Shown here one piece after another: positions 9,789 through 18,673 of a stretch of DNA of 64,000 nucleotides. Each line of letters begins with the position of its first letter. The stretch's first letter is position 1. A program made the position numbers and the translations under genes. Where the stretch lies: positions 115,428-179,427 of the forward strand of contig JAZDOK010000004.1 of NCBI GenBank assembly GCA_043798715.1, written 5' to 3'. The notes below the pieces were generated by a model. That model worked only from the letters and a program-made list of their open reading frames with translations. It searched no databases and was not told where the DNA came from. The DNA comes from JAZDOK01 sp043798715. Its GTDB lineage: Bacteria > Vulcanimicrobiota > JAZDOK01.

Positions 9789-11864
9789 GTGAATCCACCC
9801 GCCTCCCCCCTTGATTCTCCCGTCCAGTATGCCAAAGGCGTGGGGCCGGCCGTTTCGGCCAGGTTAAACCGCCTCGGCATCAATGTAATCGAGGATCTTT
9901 TCTACCATTTCCCCAGGCGCTACGAGGACCGGAGCCATATCAAACCCATCGCTGAAACCGTGGAAGGGTCTTTTGAAACAGTCTCCGGAACTCTGGGAAA
10001 AGTCTTTGAGAAAAGGATACGCCGCGGTCTTACGATCACCAGAATTCCGCTCTTCGACGGGAGAGACATCATCTACCTCGTCTGGTTCAATCAGCCCTAC
10101 CTGAAAAATTCCCTGAAAACGGGAATGAAAGTCATCGCCAGCGGAAAAGTGGAGAAAAAATACAAGGAAATCCAGATCAACGCCCCCGAGTACGAAACGA
10201 TTGGAGAAGACGAAGACCTCCTGAACACCGGGAGAATCGTGCCGATATACCCTCTTACCGAGCGCCTCAGCCAGAAATACCTCCGGAAAATCATCCGGGG
10301 AGGCCTGGAGCGCTATGCCCAATTTTTCGCCGAGGATCTTCCGGAGGAACTCCGGATGAAATACAGCCTGCCGGGCATAGCCGAGGCCTTGAGGGAGATT
10401 CATTTCCCCGACAGTTTCCCCCTCATGGAAAAGGCCCGGAGGCGCCTGGTCTTTGAGGAATTCCTGCTCCTCCAGCTGACTCTGGCCATGATGAGGAATA
10501 AGAGGGAACGGCAGGTCCGCATCCTCCATTATTCAACTTCAGGGAAGATTCTCGATGAATTCTCCGAAAAACTCCCCTTCCGCCTAACCGGCGCCCAGAT
10601 CCGGGTCATGGAGGAGATCCTCTCCGACACGAAAAAAGAGCGCCCGATGAATCGCCTCCTCCAGGGCGATGTCGGCGCCGGCAAGACCGTGGTGGCGGCT
10701 TTTGCCGTCCTCTGCGCCGCACGCAGCGGTTTCCAGGCGGCCGTAATGGCCCCCACCGAGATACTGGCCGAACAGCATTTCAGGAATTTTTCCGGCCTGC
10801 TTTCTCTCCATGGAATCCGGGTCAGCCTCCTCACCGGAAATTGCCCGAAAAAAAAGAAAGAGGAGACCTACCGGGAAATAAAAAATGGAGAAATTGACCT
10901 CCTGGTGGGAACTCACGCCATTATCCAGGAGGGAGTTTCATTTTTGCGCCTTGGCCTTACTGTAGTGGATGAACAGCACAAGTTCGGAGTCATGCAGAGG
11001 GCCACGCTCAAGGAAAAAGGCCTGAGCCCGGACCTGCTGGTCATGACCGCCACCCCCATCCCCCGGACACTGGCCCTGACACTCTACGGAGACCTGGACA
11101 TTTCCGTCATAGACGAACTTCCTCCCGGGCGGCGGAAAATCAAGAGCTACTGGGTCAGCGCCTCGCTTTCGGAGCGGGTCTTCCAGTTCGTGAGCCGCCT
11201 GGCCGGGGAAGGTAAACAGGCCTACGTCGTATGTCCCCTGATCGAAGAATCGGACAAAATAGAGGCCAAGGCGGCGGTGAAGGAGGCCGAGCGCCTCCGG
11301 AAGGAAGTCTTTTCGGAGCAGCCGGTCGGCCTTCTGCATGGGAAGATGAAAAGTCGCGACAAGGAAAGCGTCATGCAGTCGTTCAGAGATGGGGAGCTGA
11401 AGATCCTGATATCCACCACGGTCATCGAAGTCGGGGTGGACGTGAGCAACGCCTCCATCATGGTGGTCCTCAATGCGGACCGCTTCGGGCTGGCCCAGCT
11501 CCACCAGCTAAGAGGGCGAGTGGGCCGGGGAAATGAGCAGGCCTACTGCATCTTCATCTCCGATCCCCCCTCGGAAGATGGCCGTCAAAGGATGGAGGCC
11601 ATCGTAAAGAACACCGACGGATTCCTCCTGGCGGAGGAGGACCTGCGCCTCCGGGGGCCGGGGGAATTCTACGGGACGCGCCAGCACGGTCTGCCGGAAC
11701 TAAAGATCGGGGATCTCATAAGCGACCTCAAAGTCATGGAAGAGGCCCGCGCTGAAGCAGCGAAATTGCTGGCTCTGGATCCCTGCCTGGAAAAGGCGGA
11801 AGTAAGGGAACTGAAAAAAAAGCTTGACCGAAAATTCAGTCTGTCCGCGGACATGGTCCACTGA
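9789..11864 (+). CDS. recG: ATP-dependent DNA helicase RecG
   Basis: A branch-migration helicase acting on stalled forks and recombination intermediates. Order: N-terminal wedge/OB region (QYAKGVGPAVS, then IPLFDGR), Walker A GDVGAGKT, motif II DEQH, motif III TATPIPRTLAL, GDLDISVIDELPPGR, and the C-terminal LRGRVGRG of superfamily 2. GTG 9789 gives 691 residues, matching the family (about 690). The open frame reaches back to TTG 9672 (730 residues), but that overlaps plsX by 80 bases and adds sequence antisense to nothing conserved. No clear ribosome site precedes GTG 9789, so translational coupling to plsX is likely and the start is uncertain. Confidence 0.9.
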   Translation: MNPPASPLDSPVQYAKGVGPAVSARLNRLGINVIEDLFYHFPRRYEDRSHIKPIAETVEGSFETVSGTLGKVFEKRIRRGLTITRIPLFDGRDIIYLVWFNQPYLKNSLKTGMKVIASGKVEKKYKEIQINAPEYETIGEDEDLLNTGRIVPIYPLTERLSQKYLRKIIRGGLERYAQFFAEDLPEELRMKYSLPGIAEALREIHFPDSFPLMEKARRRLVFEEFLLLQLTLAMMRNKRERQVRILHYSTSGKILDEFSEKLPFRLTGAQIRVMEEILSDTKKERPMNRLLQGDVGAGKTVVAAFAVLCAARSGFQAAVMAPTEILAEQHFRNFSGLLSLHGIRVSLLTGNCPKKKKEETYREIKNGEIDLLVGTHAIIQEGVSFLRLGLTVVDEQHKFGVMQRATLKEKGLSPDLLVMTATPIPRTLALTLYGDLDISVIDELPPGRRKIKSYWVSASLSERVFQFVSRLAGEGKQAYVVCPLIEESDKIEAKAAVKEAERLRKEVFSEQPVGLLHGKMKSRDKESVMQSFRDGELKILISTTVIEVGVDVSNASIMVVLNADRFGLAQLHQLRGRVGRGNEQAYCIFISDPPSEDGRQRMEAIVKNTDGFLLAEEDLRLRGPGEFYGTRQHGLPELKIGDLISDLKVMEEARAEAAKLLALDPCLEKAEVRELKKKLDRKFSLSADMVH

Positions 11865-11878
11865 AACAGGAGGGCGGC

Positions 11879-12430
11879 ATGATCAGAATAACCGGCGGCG
11901 AGTTCGCCGGAAGACGTCTTAAGATGATCGAGGGAGCGCTCAGCCGCCCGACCTCGCAGAAAGTTCGCCAGGCGCTCTTTAATATTCTGGCGCCCCGGAT
12001 AGCGGGCTCCACCTTCCTGGATCTTTTTGCCGGTGTCGGCACCGTGGGCCTTGAGGCCCTGAGCCGGGGCGCTGACAGGGCCGTTTTTGTGGAGAAAAAC
12101 CCCGGAGCGGCCAGAATTCTGGCGGCGAACATAGAGACGCTGAAAGTCGCCCCCCAGAGCAGGATCTGGAACGTTGACGCATTGTTGTTCCATCGCAGGA
12201 CGGAAGAAAAATATGATATCATTTTCGTGGATCCGCCCTACCTCGGGCCTTTGGCGGACTTGGCTATCCGGGCACTTGGCTGGAAGGATCTTTTAAAAGG
12301 AGGAGGAATAGTGGTGGTCGAACATTATTCCAAGACTCCCCTGCCCTCTGAGGAGGGGAATCTGGTTCTGAGCCGCACGGAAAGGTACGGCCAGACGGGA
12401 CTTTCTTTCTACAAGGGAGCGAATGCGTGA
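11879..12430 (+). CDS. rsmD: 16S rRNA (guanine966-N2)-methyltransferase RsmD
   Basis: It methylates G966 in 16S rRNA of the assembled small subunit. The 183-residue product begins MIRITGGEFAGRRL, has SAM-binding DLFAGVGTVGLEAL around residue 45 and catalytic FVDPPY near residue 118. A strong AGGAGG precedes ATG 11879. It follows recG by 14 bases and overlaps coaD by 4 bases (GTGA), an arrangement (rsmD-coaD) conserved in many bacteria. Confidence 0.95.
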   Translation: MIRITGGEFAGRRLKMIEGALSRPTSQKVRQALFNILAPRIAGSTFLDLFAGVGTVGLEALSRGADRAVFVEKNPGAARILAANIETLKVAPQSRIWNVDALLFHRRTEEKYDIIFVDPPYLGPLADLAIRALGWKDLLKGGGIVVVEHYSKTPLPSEEGNLVLSRTERYGQTGLSFYKGANA

Positions 12431-12945
12431 AAACGGCTGTTTATCCCGGAAGTTTTGATCCGGTCACCAATGGGCATTTGGATATCATCACCCGGGCGGC
12501 CTTCCTCTTTGACCGCCTCATCGTCGCCGTCGTCCGTAATCCGGGCAAGGCGCCGCTTTTTTCCATGGAGGAACGGGTGGCTCTGCTCCAGGAGATTCTG
12601 GCCTCCCACCGCAATATCGAGGTGCAGAGTTTCAACGGCCTTCTGGTTGATTTTGCCGAAAAGACGGGGTCCTCCGTCATTGTCAAAGGCATGCGCGCGC
12701 TCTCCGACTTTGATTTCGAATACCAGATGGCATTGATGAACAAAAAACTCAAGCCCTCGCTTGAGACAATTTTTCTCATGACCTCCGAGAATTTTGCCTT
12801 CTTAAGTTCCAGCTCAGTCAGGGAAATCGCTTCCCTCGGTGGAAGAGTGAAAGGCCTGGTCCCCTCAAACGTGGAAAAAGCGCTGGCAAAAAAATTCCGA
12901 AACAGGAAGGGAATTGCCCGGGGTCAGGATGTCGCCAAGGATTAG
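12427..12945 (+). CDS. coaD: Phosphopantetheine adenylyltransferase CoaD
   Basis: It joins AMP to 4'-phosphopantetheine to form dephospho-CoA, the penultimate CoA step. The 172 residues begin KTAVYPGSFDPVTNGH, which contains the nucleotidyltransferase (T/H)xGH motif, and later carry SSSSVREIA, the counterpart of the ISSTxVR motif. GTG 12427 overlaps the rsmD stop as GTGA, so the two are coupled. Length is near the usual 160 with a short basic tail. Confidence 0.95.
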   Translation: MKTAVYPGSFDPVTNGHLDIITRAAFLFDRLIVAVVRNPGKAPLFSMEERVALLQEILASHRNIEVQSFNGLLVDFAEKTGSSVIVKGMRALSDFDFEYQMALMNKKLKPSLETIFLMTSENFAFLSSSSVREIASLGGRVKGLVPSNVEKALAKKFRNRKGIARGQDVAKD

Positions 12946-12957
12946 GAGGAATATCAT

Positions 12958-13524
12958 ATGAGTATTTTCAGGGTCCTCGACAAGATTGAAAACGCCATTT
13001 TCAACAGCACCCCCCTGTGGCCATTCAAGGACCGGATTATCGTCAACAGGGAAAAATTTCTCGCCCTGATAGAAAAGACCCGGAAGACCCTTCCGGAGGA
13101 GATGAAACAGGCCCGTCTGGTGACCAAGGACAACCAGAGGATTATTCAGGAGGCGAGGGACAAGTCTGAAGAAATTCTCCGGGAATCCCAGGAAAGGGTT
13201 CGAAAGATGCTCGATGGAGCGAAGGAGGAGGCCGCCAGGCTTCTGGATCAGAGCGACATCCTGACGCAGGCCCGGAAGAAGGCGGAGGATCTTACGCGAC
13301 AGACCCAGGAAGAGGCCCAGGAGCACCTTCGCCTGGCGCATGAAAAGGCGATAAGAGAGACCGCGGAGACGGAGGCCCAGGTTCGGGAACTCGTCCTGGG
13401 CGCCAATGAATACGCTGAAAAAATCCTCTCCGGGCTGGAAAGCGAATTGACGAGAATTCTGCCCATAATCCAGAAGGGACGAAAGCAGCTTCAGGAGGCT
13501 ATCAAGGAGCATAATGACGATTGA
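12958..13524 (+). CDS. Coiled-coil protein encoded next to coaD
   Basis: A 188-residue soluble protein behind a strong TAGGAGGA. After a hydrophobic-mixed N-terminus (STPLWPFKDRIIV) the region 30-185 is almost continuous charged helix rich in E, K, Q and R, with heptad-like spacing. This resembles the stalk of ATP synthase b/H-type subunits or DivIVA-like proteins but has no membrane helix and no family motif I can name. It sits 12 bases after coaD and 54 before ackA, so it is in the same transcription unit. Function unknown. Confidence 0.75.
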   Translation: MSIFRVLDKIENAIFNSTPLWPFKDRIIVNREKFLALIEKTRKTLPEEMKQARLVTKDNQRIIQEARDKSEEILRESQERVRKMLDGAKEEAARLLDQSDILTQARKKAEDLTRQTQEEAQEHLRLAHEKAIRETAETEAQVRELVLGANEYAEKILSGLESELTRILPIIQKGRKQLQEAIKEHNDD

Positions 13525-13578
13525 ACCATCGAGCCCGGTTTTTTTCTGCCACCGGTCTTTTATAATTTTGAGGATTCC

Positions 13579-14817
13579 ATGATCATTCTTGTAGTCAACT
13601 GCGGCAGCTCATCCCTCAAGTTTGAGCTGATAGACACCGAAAGCTTCAGTAAGCTCGCCGGGGGGATCATAGACCGAATCGGACAGGAAGGCTCCCTCAT
13701 AAACCTCCGGATGGGCCAGGACAAGATCTCTTCCCCTATTCAGGCCAATAATCACAAGGAGGCGATCTCGGACGTCTTCCAATTCCTGACGGGCGAGGGG
13801 GGCGTGCTGAAAAGCCCCGACGAAGTTCACGGAATAGGCCACCGGGTCGTCCATGGCGGCGAAAAATTTCAAAGCGCGACGCTCATCACCGGGGAAGTTC
13901 TGAAGGGAATTCAAGATTGCATAGGGCTGGCGCCCCTGCACAATCCCGCCAATCTCATGGGTATAGACGCCTGCAGGACGCTGTTTCCGTCCACTCCCCA
14001 GGTGGCGGTCTTCGACACCGCCTTCCACCATACCATTCCCCCCGAAGCCTACACCTATGCCATTCCATACGATCTCTACCTGAAATACGGCATTCGCCGA
14101 TACGGCTTTCACGGAACTTCCCACAAGTTTGTCAGCTGGAGGCTGGCCCAGATAAAGAAGAAAAAGATTGAGGAGATGAAGATAATCTCCTGCCACCTCG
14201 GCAACGGCTGCAGCATCACCGCCATAAAAAACGGAATCTCTACCGACACATCCATGGGGATGACCCCTCTCGAGGGACTGGTCATGGGCACCCGTTCGGG
14301 GGACCTGGACCCTGCCATCATCACCTTTCTCATCGAGAAGGAGAACGTCTCATTCGCTGAAATTGACTTCCTCCTCAACCGGAGGAGCGGACTTCTGGGA
14401 ATCTCCGGAAGGTCCAATGACATGCGGGACCTCATGGAAGGAGCCGAAAAAAACAACGACAAGCTCTCGATACTGGCCTTAAATGTCTTCTGCTACCGCC
14501 TGAAAAAATACATCGGTTCCTATGCCGCCGCCATGGGCGGGGTGGATGACATCATTTTCACCGCCGGCATCGGTGAAAATTGCCCCTGGGTAAGAAAAAA
14601 AGTCATGGAAAACATGGATTTTCTCGGGGTCTCCATAGATGAGAGCCTCAACGAATCGGCCGCCGGTGAAACCCTTATAAGCACGCCCTCGTCGAAAGTG
14701 GGCCTCTGGGTCATCCCCACCAATGAGGAACTCATGATTGCCACCGAGACGAAAGCGATCCTGGAGGAGAAAGCCTCCGGAAAACCCCTGTTTCAGACGG
14801 CTCCGGCAATAAGGTAG
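13579..14817 (+). CDS. ackA: Acetate kinase AckA
   Basis: Cytosolic enzyme interconverting acetyl-phosphate plus ADP with acetate plus ATP. The 412 residues carry VNCGSSSLKFEL at the N-terminus, GHRVVHGGEKF, FHGTSHKFVS, TSMGMTPLEGLVMGTRSGD and TAGIGENCPWVR, all family signatures. The ribosome site is TTTGAGG. The last 15-20 residues extend beyond the typical family end, and the final codons (T-A-P-A-I-R-stop) lie antisense to a decayed gene end at 14793-14849, so the tail may be altered by a rearrangement. No pta gene is in the window. Confidence 0.95.
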   Translation: MIILVVNCGSSSLKFELIDTESFSKLAGGIIDRIGQEGSLINLRMGQDKISSPIQANNHKEAISDVFQFLTGEGGVLKSPDEVHGIGHRVVHGGEKFQSATLITGEVLKGIQDCIGLAPLHNPANLMGIDACRTLFPSTPQVAVFDTAFHHTIPPEAYTYAIPYDLYLKYGIRRYGFHGTSHKFVSWRLAQIKKKKIEEMKIISCHLGNGCSITAIKNGISTDTSMGMTPLEGLVMGTRSGDLDPAIITFLIEKENVSFAEIDFLLNRRSGLLGISGRSNDMRDLMEGAEKNNDKLSILALNVFCYRLKKYIGSYAAAMGGVDDIIFTAGIGENCPWVRKKVMENMDFLGVSIDESLNESAAGETLISTPSSKVGLWVIPTNEELMIATETKAILEEKASGKPLFQTAPAIR

Positions 14818-14849
14818 AGAAAACCGTCTTTCGCGTCCACTTCCAGGAT
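14793..14849 (-). pseudogene. Duplicated C-terminal remnant of the gene at 15683-16423
   Basis: On the minus strand this stretch encodes ILEVDAKDGFLYLIAGAV then TGA, the same ending as the intact gene at 15683-16423 (LLEVDAKDGFLYLIAGAV then TAA). Eleven codons are identical in nucleotide sequence and most of the last ones differ only at third positions. Upstream homology is absent, so only the tail remains. It overlaps the end of ackA convergently. Confidence 0.75.
14812..14848. repeat. 37-bp direct repeat, copy 1
   Basis: Identical to 15702-15738 over 37 bases, beginning AGGTAGAGAAAACC and ending TTCCAGGA. The two copies are 890 bases apart and bracket the nucleotidyltransferase-like gene. 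Confidence 0.9.
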
Positions 14850-14937
14850 GGCTCCACCAATATAAAAAATTCTAAATCAAAGTTATATGGTTTTCAGGGG
14901 GCGGGTCAATTTCTTTCTTTATTGAAGTGCCAAATGG

Positions 14938-14958
14938 CATTTTCGGACAGCCTGTCAA
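14938..14958. repeat. 21-bp dispersed repeat containing GACAGCCTGTC, copy 1
   Basis: A 21-base sequence built around TTTTCGGACAGCCTGTC, whose core GACAG-C-CTGTC is palindromic. An exact copy is at 42454-42474 and a diverged one at 42289-42306. It lies 16 bases past the stop of the minus-strand gene at 14974. Confidence 0.75.
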
Positions 14959-14973
14959 TGTCTTACCCTGGTG

Positions 14974-15594
14974 TTATTTGATTTCCAGGCGGCCGAGTTC
15001 GAGCAGGTTGTCAAAATCCTCCAAAGAGGACGGCTCCATCCTGGAAAAGAAGGCTCGGGCTTTGCGGATGTTTCCCTCATCGGCCAGGCCGAGCATCCGG
15101 GAGATGTCCGCCAGATCCTGGACCCTTCCGGAGCGAAACTTGAGGAGGATGAAAGATTCGAAGGGCAGGATGGGAAGACCCTGGGCGTCCCGGTTATAAG
15201 CGGCATTTCGGATGGCCTCCGCCTGCCACTCCTCTCGTGCCTCCAGAAGGTCCACCTCAATGCCTTCAGGCGAGTTCCAGGCGGAGCCGCCGATGGAAAG
15301 TTCCTGTTTAAATCCAAAACCCGCCCCTGCGAGGCGCCTGTGAACCTCACCTGCATGAGAAGCCTCTATGAAGACATCCAGGTCGGCCGTCGTTCTTTCC
15401 GGCATGTAGGCGCGGGTAGCGACGCCTCCCACGACGGCCCAGGGAATTTCCCCCAGTGCAGGTGTCAAATCAGGCCAGGTTTTCATCGCAGTCCTCCTTG
15501 AAAGAAATTCCCGGCTGGTGCCGGAGCCTGGCTTGGCCAGACGAAGGGACAGCCCTATCAGGAATTTTGTGGAGTCTCTTTTTGAAAGAGCCAT
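14974..15594 (-). CDS. Nucleotidyltransferase-fold protein (AbiEii-like)
   Basis: A 206-residue protein with GGVATRAYMPERTTADLDVF near residue 55, the G-G-x-A...D-x-D pattern of minimal nucleotidyltransferases, followed by a later acidic strand (EVDLLE) and FILLKFRSGRVQDLADISR, seen in AbiEii-like and DUF6036-type proteins. Such proteins occur in toxin-antitoxin and abortive-infection modules, but no partner gene is adjacent. ATG 15594 has GAGGAG eight bases upstream and is chosen over the frame start at 15642. It is set between duplicated sequence copies, which suggests insertion. Confidence 0.72.
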   Translation of the reverse strand: MALSKRDSTKFLIGLSLRLAKPGSGTSREFLSRRTAMKTWPDLTPALGEIPWAVVGGVATRAYMPERTTADLDVFIEASHAGEVHRRLAGAGFGFKQELSIGGSAWNSPEGIEVDLLEAREEWQAEAIRNAAYNRDAQGLPILPFESFILLKFRSGRVQDLADISRMLGLADEGNIRKARAFFSRMEPSSLEDFDNLLELGRLEIK

Positions 15595-15682
15595 CTGTTT
15601 TACTCCTCTTTTATTACCTGCAAAATTAGAGCAAGAAGTCAAGATCAGAGCCTCAGAGAAGAAATCTTTCTGAAATACCCGT

Positions 15683-16423
15683 TTATACCGCGCCGGCGAT
15701 GAGGTAGAGAAAACCGTCTTTCGCGTCCACTTCCAGGAGCGACCCCTCCAACTTTGCCGGTATGATCTTCTCCAGGTCCACCGTTATTTCCCGGCCGTGC
15801 AGGGTCAACCCCTCGCCCTGAATGTATTTCCTGGAGCGCTCCATGATGAAGGCCGTCAGGAAATTGGGGATCAAGATCAAAAAGAGCAGGCTGATGTTTT
15901 CGATTTTTACGGCCAGTTGCCAGGGTCCTTTTACGGCCAGGACAACCTCCCCTGAGAACGGGAATAACTTATAGAAACCGTTGACGTGGATTCTTCCGCC
16001 TTCGCGGAACTCAAATTTAAGGGAGAGATCCAGCGACTTGAAAAACTTCCGGCTGGAGGGGGAATTCAGCCATTCCCCGGACAGGATAACGGACAGATCT
16101 TCGAGTTTGAAGGTGGTGTCGGAAAGGGAATCCTTTATGCCGGGCTTATCCTCCGAATCGGCTGGCTCTGCGAGTTCTTCTTTGATGGAACCGTCCGAAA
16201 GGGAATCCTTTTTATCATTCGGTTCCTCTTCAGCGTCGCTCAAGGGAGCATCCAGAAGGAAGCTCAGTTTTTCAATCATCAGGCCCTGGAGTTCCCCCTG
16301 CCCCGCCTCCAGAGAATCCAGGGAGCATTTGAGTTTTATTCGGCCTTCCGGGGCTTCCAGCAGCTGGAAACGCAGCTTGTCAAGGGATATGAAATCCAGC
16401 AGGTCCTTGATTGAATTTTTCAT
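15683..16423 (-). CDS. Unknown protein, possibly DUF2993-like
   Basis: A 246-residue protein without a signal peptide. The N- and C-terminal thirds look like beta-rich amphipathic sequence (for example SVILSGEWLN and GFYKLFPFSGEVVLAVKG), loosely like DUF2993/LmeA-type lipid-binding folds, with one hydrophobic patch (LLFLILIPNFLTAFI). Residues about 62-105 form an acidic insert in which KDSLSD occurs twice. Its start overlaps the stop of the zinc-ribbon gene by 4 bases (ATGA), so the two form an operon. The assignment to DUF2993 is a guess. Confidence 0.65.
   Translation of the reverse strand: MKNSIKDLLDFISLDKLRFQLLEAPEGRIKLKCSLDSLEAGQGELQGLMIEKLSFLLDAPLSDAEEEPNDKKDSLSDGSIKEELAEPADSEDKPGIKDSLSDTTFKLEDLSVILSGEWLNSPSSRKFFKSLDLSLKFEFREGGRIHVNGFYKLFPFSGEVVLAVKGPWQLAVKIENISLLFLILIPNFLTAFIMERSRKYIQGEGLTLHGREITVDLEKIIPAKLEGSLLEVDAKDGFLYLIAGAV
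15702..15738. repeat. 37-bp direct repeat, copy 2
   Basis: The partner of 14812-14848; here it lies inside the 3' end of the intact gene at 15683-16423. Confidence 0.9.
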
Positions 16424-16692
16424 TCTGAGCTGTCCGCCTTTTTGGTGTTGTCGGTTTTAGGCACCGTTTTTTTCTCCGCAGCGGAGGTCGTTTCCGGAGG
16501 GGGCACCAAGTTGCCTCTCCCGTAGTCGTTGACATGGAAACCGCTTCCCTTGAAGACGATCCCGATGGAGCCTATCATTTTCCTTACTTTCCCGCCGCAG
16601 AAAGGACATTCACTTATCGGCGGATCGTCCATTTTCTGGATAAGCTCGCTAATCTCGCCGCAGCCGAGACAGCGGTATTGATAAATCGGCAT
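16420..16692 (-). CDS. FmdB-family zinc-ribbon protein
   Basis: A 90-residue putative regulatory protein. It starts MPIYQYRCLGCG, the standard FmdB opening, with zinc ligands C8, C11, C29 and C32. The middle holds GSGFHVNDYGRG, another family feature, and the tail is Lys/Thr/Ser-rich and disordered. It is the first gene of a two-gene unit with the unknown protein at 15683-16423, overlapping it by ATGA. Its role is unknown; the family was named from formamidase/amidase clusters. Confidence 0.88.
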   Translation of the reverse strand: MPIYQYRCLGCGEISELIQKMDDPPISECPFCGGKVRKMIGSIGIVFKGSGFHVNDYGRGNLVPPPETTSAAEKKTVPKTDNTKKADSSE

Positions 16693-16739
16693 TCTCTACC
16701 TCCCTTAATTAAGACCCTGAAAGAATCCCTATTCAGGCC

Positions 16740-18662
16740 TTACATCCCTGAAAGTACCTTCCCGGTATGGGTGATGTCGTATCCGCCCTGCGAGGCCAGT
16801 TCTCCCCTGAATTCCTGCGAGCGGATGACCTGGATCAGGCTCCGGATGGGATGCTGGTTGAAAAACTTCTGCGGGATGACGATATCGAACCGCTCCGGAT
16901 AAAGCGGAATGAAATCCAGATCCAGAGCCTTCGCCGCGGGCAGAATTCCCACCCCGACATCCGCCTTCTCACCGGCCACTATCGAGGCCAGGGCCATGTG
17001 GTTGGACGCTTCCTCCTCATATCCCCTGATGCCGGCCGGATCAATGCCCTCGTTTTTAAGAAGAAAATCCAGCACCAGTCTCGTCCCGGAGAGAGTGTCT
17101 CTTCCTATGAAAGACACGTCTTTTCTTAAAAGATCCTTCAACCCGCAGATGTTTTTCGGGTTCCCCTTTTTTATCAAGAGGCCCAGATGACGATGGAAAA
17201 GCGTCATGACGACCACCGGCAGATCGGGAAGCATCCTGGGAATAAAGGGCAGGTTGTACTCCCCGCTCTCCGGGTCGAATATATGCACCCCGGCCAGATG
17301 GCAATAGCCCTCTCTGAGAGACACGAGGCCGGAAATGCTCCCCACGTTCGAAGAGAACAGCTCGAGATGGGGAAAATTAAAAGACAGGAAATTGCTGAGG
17401 TAATCCAGGCAGAAGTCGTGGGTCCCCATCATGATGATGCGGTTTTCAACCCTTTCGCGCATTTCCAGCAATGCGATTGAGACCTTTTCTCCAGCTTCGA
17501 TGGTTTCGGAGGCGGCCGGGACCCGGATGAATCCGTCCGCCTTCACCAGGGACATGAGGAAACCCGCACCTCTGGAAATGGGAACCGCGATCTCCCGTCC
17601 CTCGACAGAGCCCATCTTGACCCGGATAAATTCCTCTATTCCCGCCGGGGAGATGATTTTTCTGGCCAGCCGGGCCTCTATTTTCGGCCGCTCGGGCAGG
17701 GTCAGTCCCAGCTTGGAGGCGATTACGGGTTTGACAAAAATATCAAAGGTGAGGAAAGTGGATACTGGATAGCCAGGAAGCGCCGCGACCGGCTTATTGT
17801 CAACAATTCCCAGACAGACCGACTGCCCCGGCTTGATGTTTACCCCGTCAACAATGACCTCGCCGATTTCGTGGAATACCTTGGCCGGCATGAACGTTCC
17901 CCATGAGGGACCGGCGATCACCACGGCCAGATCGACGGAGCCGAGCGCCGTCTTAAGAACATCTCTTAAAAGTTCCGGTTTTTCCGGGACGATATCGAAA
18001 ATCCGTCCCTCGGCGCCCATATCCTCAACCAGGCTGGCTAAGACGTGCGAGTTGTATTCGATGGTCTGCCCGACTTCGGGCGTCGCACCCGGAGGAACGA
18101 GCCCGGCACCGACTGGTATTATGCCGACCACGGGCTTTTCTCTTACCGACACCGAGGACAGGCCTCCCGTGAGCATCGGCCCGAGATCCAGAGGGCGCAC
18201 CCGGCGGTTCATCGGGAGGATCATCTCGCGCAGTCCCACGTCCTCTCCTACGGCCCGGATATTCTGCCAGGGGGCCGCGGGCCCGGAGATAAAAACGCTC
18301 TCAAGAGAAGGCAGCCTGATATCTTCAATGGGGATCACCGAGTCAAATCCCTGGGGGATGGGCCGCCCCGTATCGACAAAAAAAGCTTCTTTCCCGAGCT
18401 TAAGCTCTTTCGGAGAGTCCAAAGAGGCCCCATAAGTCGTGCTCGAAACGACGACGATACCGTCCATCCCGGCGGCATAATAATTGGGAGAGGGCATCTT
18501 CGCGGTCACAGGCCTGGCCGTCACCCTTCCAACGGCTTCCTGAACAGGGATTTCAACCTGCTTCGTAAGGGAGGCCGCCTCCCTGAATTCCAGGTCGCAG
18601 AGCCATCTTTCAAGGGCCTCTTCGAGCGGGACCATGTCCTGCATGAGAATATCCGTGGACAT
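16740..18662 (-). CDS. MoeA-like molybdopterin protein fused to a periplasmic-binding-type domain
   Basis: A 640-residue cytosolic two-domain protein. Residues 1 to about 405 follow MoeA (molybdate insertion into molybdopterin-AMP): AGMDGI, FVDTGRPIPQGFDSVIPIED, GIIPVGAGLVPPG, VDGVNIKPGQSVCLG and ALPGYPVS. Residues about 410-640 are a type 2 periplasmic-binding domain with GRDTLSGTRLVLDFLL, GEKADVGVG and a YDITHTGKV ending, as in known MoeA-PBP fusions that may sense molybdate or tungstate. Within the MoeA part the loop that normally reads GSSAG...DYT is GPSWGTFMP, losing an acidic residue, so activity may differ. Downstream of gatB and a small gene. Confidence 0.87.
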   Translation of the reverse strand: MSTDILMQDMVPLEEALERWLCDLEFREAASLTKQVEIPVQEAVGRVTARPVTAKMPSPNYYAAGMDGIVVVSSTTYGASLDSPKELKLGKEAFFVDTGRPIPQGFDSVIPIEDIRLPSLESVFISGPAAPWQNIRAVGEDVGLREMILPMNRRVRPLDLGPMLTGGLSSVSVREKPVVGIIPVGAGLVPPGATPEVGQTIEYNSHVLASLVEDMGAEGRIFDIVPEKPELLRDVLKTALGSVDLAVVIAGPSWGTFMPAKVFHEIGEVIVDGVNIKPGQSVCLGIVDNKPVAALPGYPVSTFLTFDIFVKPVIASKLGLTLPERPKIEARLARKIISPAGIEEFIRVKMGSVEGREIAVPISRGAGFLMSLVKADGFIRVPAASETIEAGEKVSIALLEMRERVENRIIMMGTHDFCLDYLSNFLSFNFPHLELFSSNVGSISGLVSLREGYCHLAGVHIFDPESGEYNLPFIPRMLPDLPVVVMTLFHRHLGLLIKKGNPKNICGLKDLLRKDVSFIGRDTLSGTRLVLDFLLKNEGIDPAGIRGYEEEASNHMALASIVAGEKADVGVGILPAAKALDLDFIPLYPERFDIVIPQKFFNQHPIRSLIQVIRSQEFRGELASQGGYDITHTGKVLSGM

Positions 18663-18673
18663 CGAGCCTCCTC

